Notes under the pieces: model-generated
Seen by the model: the letters and a program-made list of their open reading frames with translations, nothing else
Databases searched by the model: none
Told to the model about the DNA's origin: nothing
Origin: Planctomycetaceae bacterium
GTDB taxonomy: Bacteria; Planctomycetota; Planctomycetia; Pirellulales; Thermoguttaceae
Length of the DNA stretch: 17,983 nucleotides
Direction: 5' to 3'
NCBI GenBank assembly: GCA_031267635.1
Contig: JAIRYX010000518.1
Coordinates: 1 to 17,983 of the forward strand
Shown: positions 7,282 through 14,203 of the stretch, one piece after another
How positions within the stretch are numbered: position 1 is the first letter of the stretch
How the letters are laid out: every line of letters begins with the position of its first letter
Position numbers and translations under genes: made by a program

Positions 7282-8556
7282 TTACGGAATTGCCGCATTT
7301 TCATTGCTGCTTGGAGTTCCTAACGCTCCCCAAACGCCAAATTCACTTGGTCCATCGGAAACCTGTTTCGGAGGCGTCGTTAAACCGCTTGAAACAGCGT
7401 TAATGGTATCGGAAATAAAATGAACAGACCCGTCAAATGCCGCAGCGTTCACTCCGCCCGTATGATAACTGTTTGCGGAATAAACGCCCCATGTTCCAGT
7501 TGTGCCACTGCCGCTGCTCGCGCAATGCGGCGAATTAGGCGGTAACATTGTTACAAACCCTGTGACAAAAACCGCGGCACAATAAAGAGTATAACCTCGC
7601 TGCGCATTATGAGTATTCGCGACATTTGCAGAGCCGTAAGTTGTACTTTTCACTAATTTAGTATTGAAATCAACAGTGTTCATGCAATTCACAGTCATTT
7701 GATTTGCTGCAAGAGACGCCACGCCGTTGGTAATTGCATACTTCATACTGCGTCCGCTGAACGTCGTTAAAGAAGGTTCTGCGACTCCTGTTTCACTCAA
7801 AGCAAGCGTATGACTTGTTCCGTCAATCATTGATTCCATCCCTTTGAATTTTGAATTAGGAAAAGCGGTTCTTGTTCGTCCAATAATAATATTCGGACCA
7901 TCATCAGGATTCCAGCCGTTACTATTGAGAGCAATATCTCCTTTGCAAACAACGTAACTGGTCATGGTACGCACGCTATCGTCGGACGAATTAAAATTTC
8001 CGTCAGACGGACAGCCGAAATAAGTAATTTTTCCTCTCATTGCTTCTGCGGTGCCGAATTGAGATTGATCCGCTGCTTTACTGATATTCAAGACAGCATT
8101 GTATCTGGCTTGTTGCTCCAGAAAGTTGAGCAGAAAAGTATGCGGCGAAAAACCGTCTAACACATAGGGACCTGTTGTTCTTTGGAAAGTTACCCAGTTT
8201 CTTCCGCCGGGAAAACTTCCGCTAATATCGTGGTAGTTGTGCAGAGCCAACGCGATTTGTTTTTGATTGTTCGTACATTGCATTCGCCGCGCCGCCTCGC
8301 GTGCCGCTTGAACTGCAGGAAGTAACAATGCAATCAAAACTCCAATGATCGCAATCACAACAAGAAGCTCAACCAACGTAAACGCGCAGATCAACTTTAT
8401 GAAGGTTGAAGGTTGAAGGTTGAAGGTTGAAGGTTGAAGGTTGAAGGTTGAAGGTTGAAGGTTGAAGGTTGAAGGTTGAAGGTTGAAGGTTGAAGGTTGA
8501 AGGTTGCTTACTTTAATTTTAAGGTAAGGAAATGTTTTCGTCAACAGTTTTCGCAT
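7282..8556 (-). CDS. DUF1559 prepilin-like protein with a repeat-expanded leader
   Basis: The 424-residue protein has a type IV prepilin/pseudopilin segment FTLVELLVVIAIIGVLIALL (59-78). Phe59 is +1 and Glu63 is the conserved +5 Glu; the -1 residue is Ala58 instead of the usual Gly. It continues LLPAVQAAREAARRMQC and ends with the DUF1559 H-x9-DG motif (His365, Asp375-Gly376). The family is expanded in Planctomycetes and its function is uncertain. The start at 8556 is well supported by GGAGAG at 8569-8564, 7 nt upstream. This start puts a 58-residue leader before the cleavage site, where 5-20 is usual. The excess is five copies of NLQPSTF encoded by a 7-bp repeat. No ATG lies between the repeat and the prepilin motif. 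It is first in the four-gene minus-strand unit, 12 bp before the HzsA-related gene. Confidence 0.93.
   Translation of the reverse strand: MRKLLTKTFPYLKIKVSNLQPSTFNLQPSTFNLQPSTFNLQPSTFNLQPSTFIKLICAFTLVELLVVIAIIGVLIALLLPAVQAAREAARRMQCTNNQKQIALALHNYHDISGSFPGGRNWVTFQRTTGPYVLDGFSPHTFLLNFLEQQARYNAVLNISKAADQSQFGTAEAMRGKITYFGCPSDGNFNSSDDSVRTMTSYVVCKGDIALNSNGWNPDDGPNIIIGRTRTAFPNSKFKGMESMIDGTSHTLALSETGVAEPSLTTFSGRSMKYAITNGVASLAANQMTVNCMNTVDFNTKLVKSTTYGSANVANTHNAQRGYTLYCAAVFVTGFVTMLPPNSPHCASSGSGTTGTWGVYSANSYHTGGVNAAAFDGSVHFISDTINAVSSGLTTPPKQVSDGPSEFGVWGALGTPSSNENAAIP
8401..8505 (-). repeat. Heptanucleotide tandem repeat, 15 copies of GAAGGTT
   Basis: Fifteen perfect copies of GAAGGTT (AACCTTC on the coding strand) give exactly 105 bp, or five copies of the heptapeptide NLQPSTF in the DUF1559 leader. 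Since 7 is not a multiple of 3, gain or loss of one unit shifts the frame, while three units add or remove one heptapeptide. Confidence 0.97.
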
Positions 8557-8563
8557 GGTATTA

Positions 8564-8569
8564 CTCTCC
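8564..8569 (-). promoter_or_regulatory. Shine-Dalgarno of the DUF1559 gene
   Basis: GGAGAG on the minus strand is separated by 7 nt from the ATG at 8556. It matters because it fixes translation initiation upstream of the 7-bp repeat, so the repeat is very probably translated. Confidence 0.8.
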
Positions 8570-8697
8570 AGCTTTAATTTTTTTGAAATTATTTATTTGT
8601 TCTACGTTTCTCGTTACATCAAGTTCCCAAAGAGCCCTTTTGTCCCTCATGTCCTTATTTTTGATGAAAGCCAAGAGCAGCAACGTTTGTACCAAAA

Positions 8698-8758
8698 GAC
8701 AAAAAGAGCATCCTTTTGAACAAAAGTGAATCTCCTTTGAACAAAAAGACATCTTTTT
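8698..8758 (+). repeat. Three direct repeats of about 20 bp, GAACAAAAAGACATCTTTTT type
   Basis: Units start at 8698, 8718 and 8739, spaced 20 and 21 bp, each an A-rich half followed by a T-rich half. A further copy lies at 9045-9065 and a partial one at 9066-9081. The spacing is about two turns of the helix. Confidence 0.6.
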
Positions 8759-8777
8759 CGAGAAAAAATGTTTTTCA

Positions 8778-8840
8778 CCGTGAAATATGATAGAAAGCCG
8801 TGATATTTGCTGGTTTGTCCGTGAAATATGCTGGGCAAAC
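8778..8840 (+). repeat. Three direct repeats of about 20 bp, CCGTGAAATATGCTGG type
   Basis: Units begin at 8778, 8798 and 8819: CCGTGAAATATGATAG, CCGTGATATTTGCTGG and CCGTGAAATATGCTGG. The spacing of 20 and 21 bp equals that of the neighbouring array, so both could be same-face protein-binding arrays. The protein is unknown. Confidence 0.6.
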
Positions 8841-9095
8841 GACGAGCGAGATGCCGAAAGAAAAGTTTTTACAATAATTTTTAAAGCGGGAGAAACGCAA
8901 CGAATGGATTGACTACATTTGTCTGAGCGTTCAAAAAGCAATCCTCATATTTTACAAGGAAGGCAATGGATAGTTTGTTATGCGGCTTTTCTCAAAGACA
9001 AAATTCATGGAAGCGTTCTAAAGTATTCTAATAATTTTCCCACTGAACAAAAAGACCTCTTTTTTAGTCAAAAAGACAGGACGGCAAAAAGTTTT

Positions 9096-9112
9096 TTGGC
9101 ACGATAGTTGAG
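9096..9112 (+). promoter_or_regulatory. Sigma-54-like -24/-12 element upstream of islA
   Basis: TTGGCACGATAGTTGAG matches the -24 half (TTGGCACG) of the sigma-54 consensus fully, with correct spacing to TTG of the -12 half, but has GA instead of the normally conserved GC. It would give a leader of about 70 nt before the ATG at 9192. The -12 mismatch makes this a weak call. Confidence 0.3.
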
Positions 9113-9191
9113 TGTCTGTATTTTCACTCGTTTCTCATCTATTCAGTATTCAATAAAAGGGAAACTCTAAAAAATTCAGAAAGGTTCTGTT

Positions 9192-11705
9192 ATGTCCGCA
9201 ACAGTTACGTCAATTGACGAACAAATAGAAGTTTTGTCGCCGCACGAACAACGGCTCAAGGACAAAAATGAAGGGAAAGAAAATCGTTTTCGCGGCAAAC
9301 ACCGTCGTGTGTTTGAAATTCTGGAAAGTTTCGAGGAACAACGTCCGCAAATTGATATAGAACGCGCGTTGTATTTTACGCAATCCATGCGGGAAACGGA
9401 AGGTCAGCCGCTTGTTTTACGGTGGGCAAAAGCTCTTTATCATATCGCGGCGAACATCGCCGTTTATATTGACGAACATCAGCTTTTGGCGGGACGCGCC
9501 GGACGGCAAGGACGTTACGGCATTCTTTATCCTGAATTGGACGGCGATTTTCTTGATGTTGCGGTCAAAGAATTACCTTACCGCACCGAGTCGCCGTTTA
9601 CGATTTCTGAAGAAGACGCGAAAGTCGTTGCGGAAGAAATTGCGACGTATTGGAAAGGAAGGACGTATCACGAAGCGTTGAACGCCGCGCTGCCGCCGGA
9701 GGTTCATCAATTGACTTACGACGATGCGGAAGGTTTGAAATCGCGATTTATTGTCAATGAAACTTCGTCGTTTCGCTCGTCGATTCAATGGGTTCATGAT
9801 TACGAAAAAATTTTGAAACGCGGATTCCGTGGAATTAAAGCCGAAGCGTTGGAAAAACTTGCCGCGCTCGATGTCAACAGTCCGAAAGACAACTGCGAGA
9901 AGAAACCGTTTCTGGAAGCGGTTGTCATTGTTTCCGACGCGATTATTCTTTGGGCAAAACGTCACGCGGAACAAGCACGGCGTCTTGCGGCGGAAGAAAA
10001 GGATTCGGAACGCCGCCGTGAACTTTTGACCATTGCGTCTCATTGCGAACATGTTCCCGCCGAACCGGCGCGGAATTTTTATGAAGCCGTACAATCGCAG
10101 TGGTTTGTTCAGATGTTTTCACGGATTGAGCAAAAAACCGGCACGATTATTTCTAATGGACGTATGGATCAATATTTTTATCCGTTCTACAAAAAAGATA
10201 AGGAAGAAGGACGCTTGACCGACGAACAAACGCTCGAATTGTTGGAATGTATGTGGGTCGGCATGGCGCAGTTTATTGATTTGTATATTTCGCCGACCGG
10301 CGGCGCGTTCAACGAAGGTTACGCGCATTGGGAAGCGGTAACAATCGGCGGACAAACGCCCGAAGGTTACGATGCAACGAACGATTTGACTTATCTTTTT
10401 CTTCAATCGAAACGGGAATTTCCGATGCACTATCCCGATCTCGCGGCACGGATTCATTCACGCAGTCCGGAACGTTTTTTGTGGGAAGTCGCGGAGACGA
10501 TTAAAGAAGGTTCCGGTTTTCCGAAACTGATTAACGATGAGGAAGTGGTGCCGCTTTATGTTTCCAAAGGAGCGGCGTTTGAAGAAGCGTTGGATTATGC
10601 CGTTTCCGGCTGCACGGAAGCGAGGATGCCTAACCGCGACACTTACACCAGCGGCGGAGCGTATATCAATTTTGCGGCAGCTCTTGAAATGGCTCTTAAC
10701 AATGGTCGAATGCGGAAATATCCCGCGCAAGAACTTGGCGTTCCTACCGGCGACGCGGCGAAATTTGAAACGTGGGAACAGCTTTGGGAAGCGTATAAAG
10801 CTCAGCATTTGTTGTTTCTTCGCACGGCGTTTCTGCAACAATATTTGATTATCAAATTACGGACGGAACATTTCGCGCAGCCGATGGGGTCGGCAATGCA
10901 CGATCTTTGTATGAAATACTGTCTAGATCTTCATACGCCGCAAATTCCCGAAGGGATCAATCTCGGTTACTTTGAATATATCGGCTACGGTACGGTTGTG
11001 GATTCGCTTGCCGCAATCAAAAAGACGGTGTTCGAGGAAAAAAAGCTGACGATGCGGGAAGTCCTAAGCGCAATTGCCGTCAACTTTGAAGGAAAAGAAG
11101 ACGTGCGTGCGATTTTGCGATCCGCGCCGAGTTACGGAAACAACGATTCTTACGCCGATGTGGTTGCACGCGATATTGACCGTCTTTCGGTGGAATACGG
11201 CAAAAAGTATTCGGCAGAAATCGGTATTCATAACGATGTACGTTACGTGCCGTTCACATCGCATGTTCCGTTTGGCAAGGTTGTCTCGGCAACGCCAAAC
11301 GGACGATTGGCGTGGACGCCGCTTTCCGATGGAACGTCCGCGTCTCATGGTGCGGACGTTAATGGTCCGACGGCTGTTTTACTTTCCAATTATGTCAGCA
11401 AAAATTGCGGCTATCGAGACCGCGCGGCACGAATGCTTAACATCAAATTCACGCCGAAATCGCTTGAGGGCGATTCGGGAACGCAAAAACTAATCTCGTT
11501 CATCCGCACATTTTGCGATCTGAAATTATGGCATGTTCAGTTTAATGTGATCAACCGCGAAACGCTCCTTGCCGCCCAAAAAGACCCGGAAAAGTATCGC
11601 GGTTTGATCGTCCGAATCGCCGGTTACAGCGCATACTTTGTCGATTTATCGCCGGATTTGCAAAACGACCTTATCGCACGCACGGCGCATGATTGTTTGT
11701 GTTAA
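9192..11705 (+). CDS. islA: Glycyl radical enzyme, isethionate sulfite-lyase
   Basis: The 837-residue protein spans a complete glycyl radical enzyme: PFL-like barrel, catalytic GCTEAR (Cys474, Glu476) and C-terminal RIAGYSAYF (radical Gly811). Arg195, Gln199, Trp380, Cys474, Glu476, Arg684, Phe688 and Gly811 all fall at a constant +6 offset from the residues I recall for the Bilophila isethionate lyase site (R189, Q193, W374, C468, E470, R678, F682, G805). This pattern, together with Thr instead of the Val of CVEP-type dehydratases, supports IslA over choline lyase, glycerol dehydratase, HypD or PFL. It cleaves isethionate to acetaldehyde and sulfite in the cytoplasm and needs a radical SAM activase. 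AAAGG lies about 7 nt before the ATG. No activase, transporter or acetaldehyde-handling gene is adjacent, unlike known isl loci. The residue numbers come from memory, not an alignment. Confidence 0.85.
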   Translation: MSATVTSIDEQIEVLSPHEQRLKDKNEGKENRFRGKHRRVFEILESFEEQRPQIDIERALYFTQSMRETEGQPLVLRWAKALYHIAANIAVYIDEHQLLAGRAGRQGRYGILYPELDGDFLDVAVKELPYRTESPFTISEEDAKVVAEEIATYWKGRTYHEALNAALPPEVHQLTYDDAEGLKSRFIVNETSSFRSSIQWVHDYEKILKRGFRGIKAEALEKLAALDVNSPKDNCEKKPFLEAVVIVSDAIILWAKRHAEQARRLAAEEKDSERRRELLTIASHCEHVPAEPARNFYEAVQSQWFVQMFSRIEQKTGTIISNGRMDQYFYPFYKKDKEEGRLTDEQTLELLECMWVGMAQFIDLYISPTGGAFNEGYAHWEAVTIGGQTPEGYDATNDLTYLFLQSKREFPMHYPDLAARIHSRSPERFLWEVAETIKEGSGFPKLINDEEVVPLYVSKGAAFEEALDYAVSGCTEARMPNRDTYTSGGAYINFAAALEMALNNGRMRKYPAQELGVPTGDAAKFETWEQLWEAYKAQHLLFLRTAFLQQYLIIKLRTEHFAQPMGSAMHDLCMKYCLDLHTPQIPEGINLGYFEYIGYGTVVDSLAAIKKTVFEEKKLTMREVLSAIAVNFEGKEDVRAILRSAPSYGNNDSYADVVARDIDRLSVEYGKKYSAEIGIHNDVRYVPFTSHVPFGKVVSATPNGRLAWTPLSDGTSASHGADVNGPTAVLLSNYVSKNCGYRDRAARMLNIKFTPKSLEGDSGTQKLISFIRTFCDLKLWHVQFNVINRETLLAAQKDPEKYRGLIVRIAGYSAYFVDLSPDLQNDLIARTAHDCLC

Positions 11706-11765
11706 GAGCAATTCTTGACAGACGTTGACGATTCCGTAAAACCATCAATGGATTATTCGCTTTGT

Positions 11766-11854
11766 GGGAACGTCTAAAAACTCCACTTTCAACAAATTCT
11801 ACCATTGAAGAATAAGGACTTGCTGATATTAGGAAAAGGTTTTTAGAAGTTCCC
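11766..11854. repeat. 16-bp inverted repeat with 57-nt loop downstream of islA
   Basis: GGGAACGTCTAAAAAC (11766-11781) and GTTTTTAGAAGTTCCC (11839-11854) pair at 15 of 16 positions. It may act as a termination or mRNA-end structure for islA, about 60 bp after its stop, or be another mobile-like element. Confidence 0.5.
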
Positions 11855-11915
11855 TTGTGTTAAAAGAGAGACAAAAAGGAAGAGCGATAATAATAATATT
11901 GTCCGGTAAAACAGT

Positions 11916-11967
11916 AATTATTCAGTTGCACAGTACGCATTTATTGGGGTTAAGCGACTGAATACAG
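11916..11967 (-). repeat. AACTATTCAG-ended dispersed element, copy 2
   Basis: Ends AATTATTCAG (11916-11925) and CTGAATACAG (11958-11967) bound a 52-bp segment. Its reverse complement aligns along the full length of copy 1 (254-306), at about three quarters identity by eye. Confidence 0.55.
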
Positions 11968-12059
11968 TATTTTATAAATCCATTCTTCCCCCAAAGAACG
12001 AAATCCTCAGCTACTTTCAGAATATTAATTCCACCCTCTACTTTTTGCATTCTGCGTTT

Positions 12060-13598
12060 TCATGCTGTCCAAAGTTTGCGGTCGAGCGTTCTGTAGCCGA
12101 TGGCTTCAAATAGGTGATGCGTTTGAATGTTTTCCGAGCTTTCCAAATCGGCGATGGTTCTGGCAATTCGCAAAATTTTGTCGTGCGCCCGCGCGGAAAG
12201 TCCGTAATCGTTCATCGCATTTTTGAGAATCTGATGTCCTTCGCGGTCGATACGGCAATGTTGCTGAATTTGCCGATGTCCCATGTCGGCGTTGTATCGT
12301 ACCTTCGATTGAACAAAACGCTGCGACTGAATCGTACGCGCCGTCAACACTTGTTCGTGTATTTGCGCACTGCTCGTTCCGGCTGCCGCCGCTTGAGACA
12401 ACTCGTTGTAATCGACAGGCGGCACTTCAATATGAATGTCGATTCTGTCCAACAAAGGGCCGCTGATCTTCGACATGTAACGCTGAATCTGTATCGGATT
12501 ACAGTGACATTCGCGTCGCGGATCGTTGCGATAACCGCACGGACACGGATTGAGCGCGGCAATCAGAATAAAATTCGCCGGAAACGTACTTGTCCGCGTC
12601 GCGCGCGAAATCGTAACCGTTCCGTCTTCAAGCGGCTGACGCAGCACTTCTAATGTTCGACGATTGAACTCCGGCAATTCGTCGAGAAATAAAACGCCGT
12701 TGTGTGCCAAGCTGATTTCTCCGGGCAACGGTGGCGAACTTCCGCCAACAAGTCCCGCTTCGCTGATTGTGTGATGCGGTTCACGAAACGGACGGGTCGC
12801 AATAAGCGGCGTATCTTTCGTGTACCCCAACACGCTGAAAACGCGGGTTGTTTCCAACGCTTCGGCAAGCTCCATTTTCGGTAAAACGCTGGAAAAACGT
12901 TTTGCGAGCATCGTTTTTCCTGTACCGGGCGGACCAATCATCAGCACGTTATGGCCACCCGCCGCCGCAACGGTAATCGCGCGTTTCGCCGTTTCCTGAC
13001 CGCGCACGTCGGCGTAATCCGATTCGTAAACCGAATGTTCCTCAAAAAGCTGCAACCCGATAGACGGATGCGATTCAATCGGCAACGTTTCATTGAGAAA
13101 CCCCGCAGCTTGCGATAAACATGTGACCGGAATAATGTCGATATCATCCACGACCGCCGCTTCCTTCGCGTTTTCCTGCGGCACGAGCAATCCGCGAAAT
13201 CCGAGTCTCGCGGCGGCAAGAGCTATCGGCAAAACGCCTTTTACCGGACGCATTGAACCGTCGAGCGCAAGTTCGCCAATCATCGCGTAATCATCAAGTA
13301 AAGCGGATTTCAGTTGCCGTGTCGCGCACAACTCGCCGATTGAAATCGGCAAATCAAACGACGCAGCATGTTTCGGCAAATCCGCCGGCGCAAGATTGAT
13401 GATCATATTCATTGTCGTTTCGACGTAACCGGAATTGATAATCGCCCGCGAAACACGATGCGTACTTTCCCGAACCGCCGCTTCCGGAAGCCCGACCAGA
13501 ATCGTTTTCTGCTGTGCGGACGGCGATACATCGACTTCAACATCCACCGGCACCGCATCAATCCCTAACAACGAAAATGTCTTGATCCGAACAAGCAT
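12060..13598 (-). CDS. yifB: YifB/ComM family Mg-chelatase-like AAA+ ATPase
   Basis: The 512-residue protein starts MLVRIKTFSLLGIDAVPVDV, typical of the family, with a ChlI-like N-terminal domain containing GLPEAAVRES. The AAA+ core has Walker A GPPGTGKT (222-229), Walker B LFLDE (303-307) and NPCPCGY with downstream CHC, a probable metal-binding cluster. A Mg-chelatase C-terminal helical domain follows. ComM, the best-studied member, is a hexameric helicase promoting branch migration during natural transformation; others are uncharacterised. I chose the ATG at 13598 because GAGGG lies about 6 nt upstream and the N-terminus then matches the family. The in-frame ATG at 13649 would add 17 unrelated residues. 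The gene is convergent with islA and appears to be a single-gene unit. Confidence 0.92.
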   Translation of the reverse strand: MLVRIKTFSLLGIDAVPVDVEVDVSPSAQQKTILVGLPEAAVRESTHRVSRAIINSGYVETTMNMIINLAPADLPKHAASFDLPISIGELCATRQLKSALLDDYAMIGELALDGSMRPVKGVLPIALAAARLGFRGLLVPQENAKEAAVVDDIDIIPVTCLSQAAGFLNETLPIESHPSIGLQLFEEHSVYESDYADVRGQETAKRAITVAAAGGHNVLMIGPPGTGKTMLAKRFSSVLPKMELAEALETTRVFSVLGYTKDTPLIATRPFREPHHTISEAGLVGGSSPPLPGEISLAHNGVLFLDELPEFNRRTLEVLRQPLEDGTVTISRATRTSTFPANFILIAALNPCPCGYRNDPRRECHCNPIQIQRYMSKISGPLLDRIDIHIEVPPVDYNELSQAAAAGTSSAQIHEQVLTARTIQSQRFVQSKVRYNADMGHRQIQQHCRIDREGHQILKNAMNDYGLSARAHDKILRIARTIADLESSENIQTHHLFEAIGYRTLDRKLWTA

Positions 13599-14203
13599 AA
13601 TGTCCCTCTGTCTTACGAAGAAAGCCGCTTCAATACTGTTTCCAGCCATTAACTTTTATCGATTGTTTTTTCCAACAAATCACAGGATCGTCACCGTACC
13701 GACGCACCAATCCTTTTCTGGAAAAAACTTCACGCCACAGCCCAGCCAAATATACTAACACTACGTTCAATTTATGTTTTCTCACAAAGCAACGGAGCAA
13801 CAAAGAATTTATTTTTTAGAATCACTCGGTGTTCTTGGCGTCTTTGTGAGAGACAAATTTTAAAGTGTGATGAGTATAAATCCGCACGAGATAACTGAAT
13901 AGTTACAAGTTTTCAAAAAATGAGTCGTTGTTCGTTGATTTTTTACTCCTACATAGTAAAAACTTGCACAAGAGAATTGCTAAAAAACGGTGTTTCCAAA
14001 AATACAATATCGTCAAATACGTTATCTATGAAAACAGCGTATTAAAAAAGAGGAACGTTTTTTAGAACTTGTGTAAGATCAAACTTACCGTTAGGGTGGG
14101 TTACGACTTCAGGAATATCGACAACTTGATTACGTTGCTCGAACGTCAAGCCGACATTACCCGAAAGGGTAGCATGCTTTCACACAGTCTTTCATGAATC
14201 CGT
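13599..14203. other. Intergenic region with repeats, no supported gene
   Basis: About 600 bp lie upstream of yifB and downstream of the isocitrate dehydrogenase gene. It holds an inverted repeat, TCTCACAAAG (13780-13789) and CTTTGTGAGA (13842-13851), half a copy of the AACTATTCAG element (13876-13905), and a small hairpin with arms TTTTTACT and AGTAAAAA (13940-13962). A 45-codon minus-strand frame without a start (14179-14042) is too short to call. Confidence 0.5.
13876..13905 (+). repeat. AACTATTCAG-ended dispersed element, half copy 3
   Basis: ATAAATCCGCAC, a short variable stretch and CTGAATAGTTA match the right half of copy 1 (ATAAACCCGCAC to CTGAATAGTTA). The left end with ATTCAGTC is missing, so this is a truncated copy. 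Confidence 0.5.

Larger units (their letters stand above)
8571..9191. other. Divergent intergenic regulatory region, no supported gene
   Basis: About 620 bp separate the start of the minus-strand sulfatase unit from the plus-strand glycyl radical enzyme. It contains a GTCCCTCATGTCC motif (8642-8654), two sets of 20-21 bp direct repeats (8698-8758 and 8778-8840), two further repeat-like units (9045-9081), and a sigma-54-like element (9096-9112). A 126-codon minus-strand frame (8941-8561) is open here, but starts at TTG without an SD and is largely made of the direct repeats. Confidence 0.55.
11706..12059. other. Convergent intergenic gap with two inverted-repeat structures
   Basis: About 350 bp lie between the convergent islA and yifB genes, with no coding frame seen. 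It contains the 16-bp inverted repeat 11766-11854 and copy 2 of the AACTATTCAG-ended element. No classic short GC stem plus T-run terminator is evident for either gene. Confidence 0.5.

Noticed and set aside
8401..8505. CRISPR-like appearance of a dense repeat block
   Set aside because: The 7-bp units are head-to-tail without spacers, so this is a simple-sequence tandem repeat.
8561..8941. 126-codon minus-strand frame directly upstream of the DUF1559 gene
   Set aside because: It begins at TTG without a usable SD, has low complexity, and its MSFCSKE/IHFCSKG repetition is only the translation of the 20-bp direct repeats.
13599..13649. 17-residue N-terminal extension of YifB
   Set aside because: Family members start at the MLVR-type sequence, and the good SD belongs to the ATG at 13598.
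14042..14182. 45-codon minus-strand frame ending in LTQVLKNVPLF and stop, possibly the tail of a decayed gene
   Set aside because: There is no start codon, no homology I recognise, and the length is within chance for this composition.
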